A DNA stretch of 64,000 nucleotides from Leptofilum sp965223525. GTDB lineage: Bacteria; Chloroflexota; Anaerolineae; Promineifilales; Promineifilaceae. Where the stretch lies: assembly GCF_965223525.1 (NCBI RefSeq), contig NZ_OZ245005.1, positions 682,001-746,000 on the forward strand, given 5' to 3'. This document shows, piece by piece, positions 16,345-25,661 of the stretch; position 1 is the stretch's first letter, and every line of letters begins with the position of its first letter. The position numbers and the translations under genes were made by a program. The notes under the pieces are model-generated. The model saw only the letters and a program-made list of their open reading frames with translations. It made no database searches and had not been told where the DNA came from.

Positions 16345-17052
16345 ATGGATGATCAGCTCAAAGAAGCAATCACATTAGCCAGATCAGGAGAGCGCGAAGC
16401 CGCACAGAAACAGTTAACATCGCTCCTGGATGAGAAGCCAGAAGAAGCGCAAGGCTGGTATCTGCTGAGCTTATTGGTAGAGTCCCCGCAAAAACAGGCC
16501 GCCTATCTCAGCAAAACGTTGGCAATTAATCCCAATCACCTCAAAGCACAAGAACAGCTTGCTACTTTGCAAGGTTCTGGCGTTTTGGCACCCACATCAA
16601 CCATCCCCTCGGAATCTGCAATGCCAGCAGATTTGCTTGATCAGGCAGATAGCGACACCTTACCTTCCTGGCTACAGGAGGAACAGGCTGGCGACGCGAC
16701 ACCAACGCCAGCAATGGATGAAGAATCAGCGGATACGGCCGTTCCCAATGAAACCCTTCCCGATTGGCTACAAGAACCAGCCACCATCCCAGAGGAAACA
16801 GCCCAAAAACCAGTAGAAGAAGACCCCACCGTCGTCAGCCAAACCGCACAAAACACTGATGAAGAAGCAGACAAAACGGTAACTGCGCTCAAACAACAAA
16901 CCGCCGGAAAAGAAAAACAACCTGGTAAAAAAACCGTTGGCGCAAAACCTGCTGCCAGCAAAAGCACAACTGGCTTAAACCTTATTCTGGGTATCCTCAT
17001 CCTCCTGGCACTTGTGGTTGTCGTCATGTTGGCCTTTTTAATCTTTAGCTAG
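16345..17052 (+). CDS. TPR protein with C-terminal membrane anchor
   Basis: A 235-residue protein. Residues 1-75 form about two TPR-like helical hairpins (AITLARSGEREAAQKQLTSLL, then AAYLSKTLAINPNHLKAQ). Residues 80-205 are a low-complexity acidic linker with repeated LPxWLQE motifs. The last 25 residues are one strongly hydrophobic segment, so the TPR part faces the cytosol as a tail-anchored or type II protein. It may act as a scaffold; partners are unknown. A terminator follows about 140 bases downstream. Confidence 0.75.
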   Translation: MDDQLKEAITLARSGEREAAQKQLTSLLDEKPEEAQGWYLLSLLVESPQKQAAYLSKTLAINPNHLKAQEQLATLQGSGVLAPTSTIPSESAMPADLLDQADSDTLPSWLQEEQAGDATPTPAMDEESADTAVPNETLPDWLQEPATIPEETAQKPVEEDPTVVSQTAQNTDEEADKTVTALKQQTAGKEKQPGKKTVGAKPAASKSTTGLNLILGILILLALVVVVMLAFLIFS

Positions 17053-17190
17053 TAGAATATTGCCCAATTGGGCTGTGTCTCCACGCAAAATTAACGTTCA
17101 CAGCTCTGCAAACCAAAACAACAACCTAGCAAACAACAAGCAAGCATCTGTGACAACAACAAATAATCTTCATTCATTGCACTAACCATA

Positions 17191-17230
17191 GAGCATGTCA
17201 CCTTTTGTGAAGGCGACATGCTCTTTTTTT
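17191..17230 (+). terminator. Strong intrinsic terminator
   Basis: GAGCATGTC (17191-17199) pairs with GACATGCTC (17215-17223), followed by seven T. In the 324-base spacer 17053-17376 this hairpin, one ACGGCCGT copy near 17303 and the AAGGAGG site just before the ATG at 17377 are the only features I see. Confidence 0.85.
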
Positions 17231-17376
17231 GTCTAGCAAACAAGGCAATTCCGTAAGACCCACTGAAATAGAATCGTGATACAAGGCAATATGGAAGGAA
17301 AACGGCCGTTCCCCAGGCCAACACCGGACAACAAGTCAAACATCACCCTATAAGCAGCATTATCCAAGGAGGAAAA

Positions 17377-20178
17377 ATGTTTCGTAAAACACCGCGCATT
17401 GTTGTGCCCTTGCTACTCTTGTTAGCAGGCATCTGGTTAGTGGGTCAATCCACTATGCCCACCCCAGAAACCGCCAACCGCCAGCAGGCAATTCAAGCAT
17501 TTGCCCCAGCTAGCGCTGGCATCGCAGAAAATAGCAACCTTTCCCCAGCCACCTCACAACTGGCCGAACCCTTCACGGTAAACTTGCGTGATGTTCCGGC
17601 TGGTGTGCTGGATCCTAACAACCAGCTACACCGCTGGGAACGAGGCGAAATTGATCTTCAAGAACAAGATGGCATTCGTGGTGCGGCACAACTGGCTGAA
17701 CTGCAGGCCGAAGCAGCCGAACTTGCGCCCAGCCTAGCCATTGAAGAACCAAGTGGACCAAATCCACTCACCCCAGCCCTGGGCACAAACTTCGACAGCA
17801 TGGATTACAATGAATGCTGCGGTGGTGGAGGCAATGTCCCTCCTGACCCAGAGTTAACCGTAGGCCCCAACCATGTGATTGCCGTGGTCAACGTTGCTCT
17901 GGAAATTTACGATAAAAACGGCAACTCCCTCGTTGGCCCCACCACGTTCGACAGCTTCATGTCGGCAAACCCTAGCTGCACGGGCGTTTTCGACCCCAAT
18001 GCCATTTACGATGAATCCGAAGACCGCTACATTCTGGGAATTGATGCCGATGGAACAGGCTACTGCCTAGCTGTTTCCCAAACAGGCGATCCCACTAGTA
18101 GCTGGAACATTTACCATTTTGCCACTGCTAGCGGAAGCCTTTTCTTCGATTATCCACACGCCGGCGTTGGCCGGGATGCCATCTACATGGGTGCTAATAT
18201 GTTCACCTTCAGCTTCTTGGATTCCCGTATTTGGGCGTTTGACAAGCAAGCGATGTACGCAGGCCAGCCAGCGACTTCAGTTATGCGGAACCTGGGCAGC
18301 AATGAAGACACGCCCCAACCAATGAACCTGCACGGCTGGAACCAGGGTACCTGGCCAACCAGCGGCCCACATTACTTCATCACAGAAACTGGCTACAACG
18401 GCGCAGACCACACCATTTGGGCCTGGACCGATCCGTTTGGAGCCAATACGTTAACGGCCGTTGGCAGCTTCGACCTCAACGCAACCACAGGCGTGACTGC
18501 AGGCTTACCCCTCGATGCCCCGCAATCCGGCGGCGGCACGCTAGACTCCGGGGATTGGCGTCCACTCGACTTTGAGTACCGCAATGGTTCGGCCTGGACC
18601 ACCATGACGATTGCCTGTAACCCTGGCAGCGGATCCGTCAACTGTGTTCGCTGGGCACAAGTTGATCTGGCCAGCGCCACAGTTGTGCAGTCTGGCGTTT
18701 TGGGCAGCAATGGTGAATATCGCTTCCACCCCGACCTGGCAGTGAATCATTGTGATGACATGGCAGTTGGGTATACCAAATCCAGCAGCAGCACCTTCTC
18801 TTCAATTTATTACGCTGGGCGACAGGGCACAGACCCGCTCAACACCCTGCAAGCAGAAACCTTAATCAAAGCAGGTGAAATTAATTACACCTCCTTTGAA
18901 TCATCTTCGCCGCGCCGCTGGGGTGATTACACCGGTATGACCATTGATCCAGACGGCACCACCTTCTGGTATTTGGGCGAATACAGCAAAAACACAGGCA
19001 CATCTTCCGGCCGTTGGGGAACCTACATTTCGTCAATGAGCTACGCATCCTGTAACCCAGGTGGCGGCCCAACCCCAACACCTCCAGCAACTGCGACAGC
19101 ATCACCCACGAGCGTTCCGCCAACCCCAACAGGTACGGCCGTTCCACCAACGCCTACCAATACACCTGGCCCTGGTACCGGCTCCGTTACGCTCAACCCT
19201 GTAGCAGATGCCTTTGCCATCAGCTCCCGGCCAAATGGCAACCTGGGTGGGGCAACAACCTTACGCATAGATGCCGCCCCCGAAACCAACAGCTACTTAC
19301 GCTTTGATGTGCAAGGGGTGACAGGCAGCGTCACGCAAGCAACCCTGCGAATTTACACGCAATCCACATCTACCAGCGGGTATAATGTACATCAGGTTGC
19401 CGATAACACCTGGGGTGAATTCACGCTCAACGGCAGCAACGCTCCAGCTTTGGGGGCCGTTCTTAACGGCTCCGGTGCCATCACCGCCAACAATTACGTA
19501 GACGTGGATGTGACCGGCTACGTGACTAGCAACGGGCTGCTCAGCTTCGGCCTTAGCACGGCCGAAACCAGTCTCATCCAGGTCAGCAGCCGTGAAGGCA
19601 GCAATCCGGCAGAATTGGTCGTGCAGTTTGGTGGCGGTGGTGGTCCAACCCCAACACCAACCAGTACAGGCGTTCCGCCAACCCCGACTGTGCCACCACC
19701 TACCCCAACTCCAGGGCCCGGCGGCAGCACATTCACCTTCAACAGCAGCGATGACGCGATTGTTTTGGGCAATCGCTCCACTGCCAACTATGGCACGGCT
19801 TCCATCTTGGGTACCGATGATTCGCCAGACATTTTGAGCTTCCTCAAATTTGACGTGTCTGGACTGGATGGCTCAGTGGCTTCGGCTACCTTGCGCGTCT
19901 TTGTTACTAGCGGTACCTCCACTTTTGATGTGGCCCAAGTTGCCGATAATAGCTGGAGTGAAAGCACAATCACTTACAATACCGCACCCGCTGCGGGCTC
20001 TATCATCAACGGGTCTGGCACGGTTAGCGGTGGCTGGGTAGAAATTGATGTTACCAGCTATGTAAATGGTGATGGCACGTTCAGCCTGGCTCTGTTGGCA
20101 GATGCCTCTGGGCGCAACCTCTTCAGTAGCGACGAAGGGGCAGACGCGCCAGAATTGGTCATTGTAACGGGTCCATAA
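17377..20178 (+). CDS. Secreted beta-propeller-like protein with two DNRLRE (CBM96-like) domains
   Basis: A 933-residue exported protein. A signal peptide (IVVPLLLLLAGIWLVG) follows AAGGAGG and ATG. Residues 140-555 form one large domain with Asp/Gly-rich strands (DPELTVGPNHVIAVVN, WGDYTGMTIDPDG) of a type common in bacterial surface proteins. Two Pro/Thr linkers (TPTP repeats) join it to DNRLRE domains near 600-760 and 785-933, each with YLRFDV or FLKFDV and VADNTW or VADNSW signatures. DNRLRE domains are thought to bind polysaccharide. The neighbouring subtilisin carries the same two domains, so the pair probably works on the same surface or substrate. There is no obvious cell-wall anchor. 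Confidence 0.82.
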   Translation: MFRKTPRIVVPLLLLLAGIWLVGQSTMPTPETANRQQAIQAFAPASAGIAENSNLSPATSQLAEPFTVNLRDVPAGVLDPNNQLHRWERGEIDLQEQDGIRGAAQLAELQAEAAELAPSLAIEEPSGPNPLTPALGTNFDSMDYNECCGGGGNVPPDPELTVGPNHVIAVVNVALEIYDKNGNSLVGPTTFDSFMSANPSCTGVFDPNAIYDESEDRYILGIDADGTGYCLAVSQTGDPTSSWNIYHFATASGSLFFDYPHAGVGRDAIYMGANMFTFSFLDSRIWAFDKQAMYAGQPATSVMRNLGSNEDTPQPMNLHGWNQGTWPTSGPHYFITETGYNGADHTIWAWTDPFGANTLTAVGSFDLNATTGVTAGLPLDAPQSGGGTLDSGDWRPLDFEYRNGSAWTTMTIACNPGSGSVNCVRWAQVDLASATVVQSGVLGSNGEYRFHPDLAVNHCDDMAVGYTKSSSSTFSSIYYAGRQGTDPLNTLQAETLIKAGEINYTSFESSSPRRWGDYTGMTIDPDGTTFWYLGEYSKNTGTSSGRWGTYISSMSYASCNPGGGPTPTPPATATASPTSVPPTPTGTAVPPTPTNTPGPGTGSVTLNPVADAFAISSRPNGNLGGATTLRIDAAPETNSYLRFDVQGVTGSVTQATLRIYTQSTSTSGYNVHQVADNTWGEFTLNGSNAPALGAVLNGSGAITANNYVDVDVTGYVTSNGLLSFGLSTAETSLIQVSSREGSNPAELVVQFGGGGGPTPTPTSTGVPPTPTVPPPTPTPGPGGSTFTFNSSDDAIVLGNRSTANYGTASILGTDDSPDILSFLKFDVSGLDGSVASATLRVFVTSGTSTFDVAQVADNSWSESTITYNTAPAAGSIINGSGTVSGGWVEIDVTSYVNGDGTFSLALLADASGRNLFSSDEGADAPELVIVTGP

Positions 20179-20206
20179 ACCGCTAATTTGTTTGTTCATT
20201 TGAAAA

Positions 20207-20235
20207 AGAGAGTCTCTACGGAGGCTCTCTTTTTT
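20207..20235 (+). terminator. Intrinsic terminator
   Basis: AGAGAGTCT (20207-20215) pairs with AGGCTCTCT (20222-20230) with one G-U pair, followed by a T-run. It isolates the DNRLRE gene from the subtilisin gene. The 20236-20400 spacer holds AAGGAGGTGA (near 20317), a strong ribosome-site-like sequence with no gene behind it. Confidence 0.75.
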
Positions 20236-20400
20236 CGAAACTCTTGCTTAACCAACCCAGTAAGTTTTGCTCACTAAACTTACAATGCCCGAAAAATGAC
20301 TTTTCCGCTGGAAGTAAGGAGGTGACCATAAATATCATTGGAAACCATAAACATCTAATCCTGAATCGCTCTATCTATCTTTGAAGGAAAACAAATCCAC

Positions 20401-23400
20401 ATGATTAAACAACTCACTCAACGCAACTCTTTTGCATTTTTCTCACTTTTGTTGCTTGCCGTTATTGTTGTTCTCTCCTCTGCCTCAATCGGATTTGCCG
20501 ATGCAGAAGCTGAACAGGTAACGGCCGTTTCCGCCGTAGACACCTCCCATCTGTTAAACGATACTGAGCCCGGCATCTACCTCATTCGGTTCGAGGAAGC
20601 GCCATTGGCTCGCTATCGCGGTGGTGAAGGAAACCTGGCACCCACCAATCCCCAGGCGCGAGGAACCAACCGCTTAGACCCCAACGACCCGGCCAGCCGC
20701 GCCTACCGCCAATTCCTGGCCGAGCGGCGAGCAAACTACATGAACAACATGGCCCAGCGAATCGGCCGTGTTGTGAACCCAGTTTACGAATATGAGGCAG
20801 GCAATCACGGCGTCGCCGTTTTGCTCTCGCCTGAAGAAGCTATAGAAATCGCCAACATGCCCGGTGTTATCTCCGTACAGCGCGACGTTGAACGCGTCCT
20901 CATGACCGACAACGGCCCCGGCTGGATCAATGCACCCGATATTTGGAACGGCACTGCCACAGGTGGTCTGCCCGGTAATCAAGGTGAAGGCATCATCATC
21001 GGCATCATTGACACTGGCATCAACCCACTCAACCCATCCTTTGCCGACATTGGCGGCGATGGCTACGACCACACCAATCCCTTCGGCTCCGGCAACTACG
21101 TTGGCGTTTGTGATCCTGGTAACTCCAGCTTCGATCCCAGCTTCACCTGTAATGACAAGCTAATCGGTGCCTGGGGCTACTTTGGCGTCAATGGCGGCGA
21201 CCCCACCGATTATGATGGACATGGCTCACACACTGCCAGCACCGCCGCTGGTAACGTTGTACTAGGTGCAACGGTGAATGCCCCTACCTTCTCATTTAAC
21301 CGCGATATCTCTGGTGTAGCTCCCCATGCCAACATCATTGCTTACAGCGGTTGCTGTCTCGTTTCATCTCTGACAGCTTCTATTGACCAGGCAATTTTGG
21401 ATGGTGTTGATGTCATCAACTACTCTATTGGTAGTGATGCCGCTTCCAATGTTTGGTCAGATTTTGATACCGTTGGTTTCTTAAATGCGCGCGCAGCGGG
21501 CATCTTCGTTGCCACATCGGCCGGTAACAACGGCCCAGGGGCAGAAACGGTTGGTTCTCCAGCTGATGCACCTTGGCTGACCTCCGTTGGTGCCAGCACT
21601 CATGACCGCCTGCTGCTAAACGTTTTGGGCAGCATGAGCGGCGGCAACACTACCCCGCCTGCTGACATTGGTGGCAAGAGCATCACCGGTGGCTACGGTC
21701 CAGCAACAATTGTGTACGCTGGCGATTTTGGCGATGCGCTCTGTGCGCCCGGTGCCTTCTCACCAGGGACGTTTAGCGGCCAAATTGTGGTGTGTGACCG
21801 TGGTGTACACGCCCGCGTAGACAAAGGCCAAAGCGTGCTAGATGGCGGCGCAGGCGGCTTCATCCTGGCCAATGATGAGCCAAACGGCAACTCTCTGAAT
21901 GCAGATGCTCACGCTCTGCCTGCCGTTCACATCACCTATGCCGATGGCGTTGTCCTGAAAACGTGGCTGGCGACAGGCTCTGGCCACACAGGCACCATCG
22001 TTGGCACCGTAATGGATATCAACAGTAGCAACGCAGACATTATGGCTGGCTTTAGCTCTCGCGGCGCAAACCGAGCCATTGATATTTTGTCACCCAATGT
22101 AACAGCACCTGGCGTAGACATCATTGCCGCCTACGGCGTTGGTGGCGTCGTTGAATGGAACTCCATCAGCGGAACATCCATGTCTAGCCCGCACGTCGCT
22201 GGTGCTGGGGCTCTGATGATGGCATTACATCCAGATTGGACGCCTGCTGAAATTCAGTCGGCATTGATGACAACTGCTTTCACCTCTGTTTTGAAGGAAG
22301 ATGGGGTCACGCCAGCCGATCCCTTTGATATGGGGTCTGGCCGCATTGACCTCTCAGTAGCTGGTTTAGCCGGTTTGGTTTTGGACGAAACAGAAGCCAA
22401 TTACCTGGCTGCAAATCCGGCCACTGGCGGTGATCCAAAAGAGTTGAACCTACCCAGCATGGCGGACAGCGACTGCGCCAATAGCTGCTCCTGGACCCGC
22501 ACGGTAAACAGTACGCTCAGCAGCTCTGTTACCTGGAATGCAACAGTTGAATCTCCTGCTGGTGTCACACTTACCGTTACGCCTAGCAGCTTCGTTTTGG
22601 CCCCAGGCGCAAGCCAAACCATTACCATTGACGCCATCGTCAGCAGTGATTCTGGCGGAGAATGGGTGTTTGGCGCGATTGCGCTCACCCCAAGCGGTGG
22701 CGAAGCCCCTGCGGCACGTATGCCAGTTGGCGTTATCACTTCTTTGGAAGTTCCAACTTTCAACCCAGAAGCTGATGCTTCTGTCTTCTCCAATCGTTCA
22801 ACTGGGAACTTTGGCAGCAGTAGCCAGCTACGGCTTGATGCGGCTCCAACAGTCAACTCTTACCTGCGGTTCGATGTTCAAGGTTTGACCGGAACAGTGA
22901 ACAGCGCAACGCTGCGCGTTTTTGTACAGACGACATCTACCGCTGGTTTCACGGTGCAGGAAGTAGCAGACAACAGCTGGTCTGAAACGGGCATCAACTT
23001 CAGCAATGCGCCCGCCATTGGCGCTGTTATCAATAGCTCCGGGGCAACCACGGCTGGCAGTTACATTGACATTGATGTGACTTCGTACATCACAGGCAAT
23101 GGACTGTATAGCATGGCGTTGACGACAACGGACACGGCGTTAATTGTGGCTCAGAGCCGTGAAGGATTTAACCCGCCGGAATTGGTGGTAGAAACGACAG
23201 TTGGTGGTGGGCCGACCCCAACGCCAACAACTGTACCACCGACGGCTACGAACACGCCTGTGCCGCCGACACCAACGAATACACCTGTTGGCCCAACCCC
23301 GACGGCCACCAATACACCAGTTCCACCAACGGCGACGAACACGCCTGTACCGCCAACACCGACGAATACGGCCGCACCTCCCACACCCACCAATACACCG

Positions 23401-23886
23401 ACCGCCACGGCAACTTCTGGCCCCGGTGGCAGCACGTTTACCTTTGACGCTGCTGAGGATGCCATTGTGCTAGGTAATCGGCCAACCAGCAACTACGGAA
23501 CCGCCACAATTCTGGGGACAGACAATGCTCCCGATATCTTGAGCTTCCTCAAGTTTGATGTATCTGGTCTGGACGGATCGGTAGATTCAGCTACGCTGCG
23601 CGTGTTTGTTACCAGCGGCAATGCTGACTTTGATGTGGCGCAAGTTGCTGACAATAGCTGGGCGCAAACCAGCATTACGTACAATACCGCACCGACGGTT
23701 GGTGCAGTGATTAACGGGTCTGGCACTGTAGTTAGTGGTACTTGGATAGAAATTGACGTTACCGGCTACATCAGCGGCGACGGCACCTTTAGCATGGCAC
23801 TGATTGACAATGTAGCGGGACGCAACTTGTACAGCAGCTTGGAAAGTGGCAATGGGCCTGAACTAGTGGTTGTAACTGGCCCCTAA
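20401..23886 (+). CDS. Secreted subtilisin-like S8 protease with PA insert and two DNRLRE domains
   Basis: A 1161-residue exported protease. After the signal peptide, an I9-like propeptide (to about residue 165) precedes the S8 domain. The triad is clear: Asp in GIIDTGIN (about 204), His in GHGSHTAS (about 275) and Ser in GTSMSSPHVAGAG (about 590). A PA domain is inserted near 420-540. A beta-sandwich (690-780) leads to DNRLRE domain 1 (about 785-935), a long TPTPTNTP linker and DNRLRE domain 2 (about 1010-1161). It should digest extracellular protein, with the DNRLRE domains holding it to sugar polymers. The ACGGCCGT motif occurs only once, near the 5' end. Confidence 0.93.
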   Translation: MIKQLTQRNSFAFFSLLLLAVIVVLSSASIGFADAEAEQVTAVSAVDTSHLLNDTEPGIYLIRFEEAPLARYRGGEGNLAPTNPQARGTNRLDPNDPASRAYRQFLAERRANYMNNMAQRIGRVVNPVYEYEAGNHGVAVLLSPEEAIEIANMPGVISVQRDVERVLMTDNGPGWINAPDIWNGTATGGLPGNQGEGIIIGIIDTGINPLNPSFADIGGDGYDHTNPFGSGNYVGVCDPGNSSFDPSFTCNDKLIGAWGYFGVNGGDPTDYDGHGSHTASTAAGNVVLGATVNAPTFSFNRDISGVAPHANIIAYSGCCLVSSLTASIDQAILDGVDVINYSIGSDAASNVWSDFDTVGFLNARAAGIFVATSAGNNGPGAETVGSPADAPWLTSVGASTHDRLLLNVLGSMSGGNTTPPADIGGKSITGGYGPATIVYAGDFGDALCAPGAFSPGTFSGQIVVCDRGVHARVDKGQSVLDGGAGGFILANDEPNGNSLNADAHALPAVHITYADGVVLKTWLATGSGHTGTIVGTVMDINSSNADIMAGFSSRGANRAIDILSPNVTAPGVDIIAAYGVGGVVEWNSISGTSMSSPHVAGAGALMMALHPDWTPAEIQSALMTTAFTSVLKEDGVTPADPFDMGSGRIDLSVAGLAGLVLDETEANYLAANPATGGDPKELNLPSMADSDCANSCSWTRTVNSTLSSSVTWNATVESPAGVTLTVTPSSFVLAPGASQTITIDAIVSSDSGGEWVFGAIALTPSGGEAPAARMPVGVITSLEVPTFNPEADASVFSNRSTGNFGSSSQLRLDAAPTVNSYLRFDVQGLTGTVNSATLRVFVQTTSTAGFTVQEVADNSWSETGINFSNAPAIGAVINSSGATTAGSYIDIDVTSYITGNGLYSMALTTTDTALIVAQSREGFNPPELVVETTVGGGPTPTPTTVPPTATNTPVPPTPTNTPVGPTPTATNTPVPPTATNTPVPPTPTNTAAPPTPTNTPTATATSGPGGSTFTFDAAEDAIVLGNRPTSNYGTATILGTDNAPDILSFLKFDVSGLDGSVDSATLRVFVTSGNADFDVAQVADNSWAQTSITYNTAPTVGAVINGSGTVVSGTWIEIDVTGYISGDGTFSMALIDNVAGRNLYSSLESGNGPELVVVTGP

Positions 23887-23925
23887 TCCGTCAATAGAAG
23901 TCAGTCATCAGTAGACGTTTTTCAA

Positions 23926-23956
23926 AAGAGGCTCCGAATGGTCGGAGCCTCTTTTT
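23926..23956 (+). terminator. Strong intrinsic terminator
   Basis: AAGAGGCTCCGA (23926-23937) pairs perfectly with TCGGAGCCTCTT (23942-23953) around ATGG, followed by T. It ends the subtilisin transcript and, read from the other side, may also serve the converging lipoprotein gene. Confidence 0.88.
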
Positions 23957-23975
23957 CGTTTAACTACAATCTTAC

Positions 23976-24611
23976 TTAATCGTCTTGGCCGGGGTTGGGG
24001 TGTAAGGGATTGGGGTTGAGTGATGCGTTATCGAGAGGGGGTACCGGGTCATTGCAGTAGGTGAACACGCCGCCCTTACCACTGTGATAGTAATAATCTG
24101 TGCCCTCAGCCTGCAAAATCAGTTGTTGCCCGTCTACCAATGCTTGGGTATAAGCCACGCCCTCTTCTGGGCAGCCAATGCTGCCATCTCGCCAGGTGAC
24201 TTCTAACAAGGAAACGAGTTCAATATCTTCAACGGCAACGCCTAAGCGCTGGCTTAAATCGTTCATGGCTTGCACAATAGGGTCTCTTACGCCAGGATTG
24301 CCAGGGGCTGGCTGGACGATTGGCGTGAGGTCAATGGGAACCGGGGTGACATCCCCCAAATTCACCGTCACCGGCTCCGAAACTTGTTTATCCTCCTCGG
24401 TTGGGGTCGGTTCCGGTTCAGCGATGGGTTCAGATTCGTTGTTGGGTTCTGCTTGGGGTGTGTCTGTATTCACTGGTTGCTCCTCGGGGATGCTTGTTGT
24501 GGGCGGCACGGCCGTTTCTTGCGGTTCTTCTGCGGTTGGAGTGATGGTTACGGCCGTACAGCCAATCAACAAAAACATTGCTGCGCTCAACAAGATATTT
24601 ATCGTCTTCAT
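23976..24611 (-). CDS. Putative lipoprotein with Pro/Glu/Thr-rich spacer
   Basis: A 211-residue lipoprotein with AGGAG before the ATG and lipobox LLIGC near residue 18. Residues 20-95 are a low-complexity Pro/Glu/Thr spacer. The C-terminal 110 residues form a compact domain (DLSQRLGVAVEDIELVSLLEVTW, then GCPEEGVAYTQALVDG and two further Cys). This arrangement resembles small secreted proteins of unknown role seen in Chloroflexota. It converges on the subtilisin gene and diverges from the ABC permease operon. Confidence 0.72.
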   Translation of the reverse strand: MKTINILLSAAMFLLIGCTAVTITPTAEEPQETAVPPTTSIPEEQPVNTDTPQAEPNNESEPIAEPEPTPTEEDKQVSEPVTVNLGDVTPVPIDLTPIVQPAPGNPGVRDPIVQAMNDLSQRLGVAVEDIELVSLLEVTWRDGSIGCPEEGVAYTQALVDGQQLILQAEGTDYYYHSGKGGVFTYCNDPVPPLDNASLNPNPLHPNPGQDD

Positions 24612-24752
24612 TTACATTCTCCTGATTTGCTCGGAAATCATTTGCCACTATACCTTTACAACGTCCGCACAGGCAAAACAGTTCCCCACCAATACTGTAT
24701 TCAAGCCACGGGTCTGTTCGCGCCAAAGCCCAACTTCGGTACAATACCCGCC

Positions 24753-25661
24753 ATGCGAAAACCATTGTGGCGACCCCTCAGCTATCAACAACGCCTGCGC
24801 CTGCTGCTGCTGCCCTACCTGAGCGGGATCGTGCTGTTAGTGTTGCTGCCTGCGCTACTCTCCTTTGGTCTGGCCTTCTTTCGCTACGATGCGCTTTCCC
24901 CACCCAGTTGGATTGGCAATCTCAACTTTCTATTGGTCACCACCGACGAGCTGTTTTTGCTGAGTATCCAGAATTCACTGGCATTGGTGATTTTGCCCGT
25001 GCCGCTGCGGGTGCTGGGGGCGTTTTTGCTAGCGATTTTGTTGCGAAGGAACGGCCGTTTCCTCAGTTGGTTTCGCGCTTCTGTGTATCTTCCCAGCATC
25101 ATTCCTACCGCTGCCTATGCGCTAGCCTGGCTGTGGATTTTGAACCCCATTTACGGCCCGATGAACCTGCTGCTGCAAGCAATTGGCCTGCCACAGCCAG
25201 GCTGGTTTGCCGACGGGCTGTGGGCCAAGCCGGGGCTTGTTTTGCTCTCGTTGTGGCAAATTGGCGAAGGTTTTCTAGTTTGCTTGGCCGCCCTGCAGGA
25301 TATCCCCAGCTCAGTGGAAGATGCTGCGCTGGTGGATGGGGCCAATCGCCTCCAACGATTCTTCTACCTCACCCTGCCGCTCATGGCGCCTATCCTGCTG
25401 CTGCTCACCTTTCGGGACGCTATTTTGACGCTGCAGGAGTCGTTCACCACCATTTTTCTGACGACGGGCGGCGGGCCGTATTACGCTACTTACACGCTGC
25501 CCATGCTCATCTACGAACAAGGATTTGGCCTGCTGCTGTTTGGGGCCGCCAGCGCCGCTTTATGGGTGCTGTACGCCCTCACCGGGCTGATTGTGTTGGC
25601 ACTGTACCTCATCGCCCGACAGTGGCAAATTGGCACAACGGAGGAGACATTTGTTCTTTAG
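24753..25661 (+). CDS. Sugar ABC transporter permease, MalF/UgpA type
   Basis: The start at 24753 (MRKPLWRPL) is chosen because the upstream open stretch is not protein-like. The 302-residue product has six predicted helices and the cytoplasmic EAA loop (EDAALVDGANRLQRFFYLTLP, shortened from the usual length) that docks on the ATPase. It forms a heterodimer with the next gene product to move a sugar or glycerol-phosphate-like solute inward. It overlaps the second permease by 11 bases. No ATPase gene is present, so a shared MsmX-type ATPase is likely. Confidence 0.9.
   Translation: MRKPLWRPLSYQQRLRLLLLPYLSGIVLLVLLPALLSFGLAFFRYDALSPPSWIGNLNFLLVTTDELFLLSIQNSLALVILPVPLRVLGAFLLAILLRRNGRFLSWFRASVYLPSIIPTAAYALAWLWILNPIYGPMNLLLQAIGLPQPGWFADGLWAKPGLVLLSLWQIGEGFLVCLAALQDIPSSVEDAALVDGANRLQRFFYLTLPLMAPILLLLTFRDAILTLQESFTTIFLTTGGGPYYATYTLPMLIYEQGFGLLLFGAASAALWVLYALTGLIVLALYLIARQWQIGTTEETFVL

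Noticed and set aside
23208..23420. Regular tandem repeat resembling an array
   Set aside because: It encodes the TPTPTNTP linker of the subtilisin; period and content are codon repeats, not CRISPR repeats with spacers.
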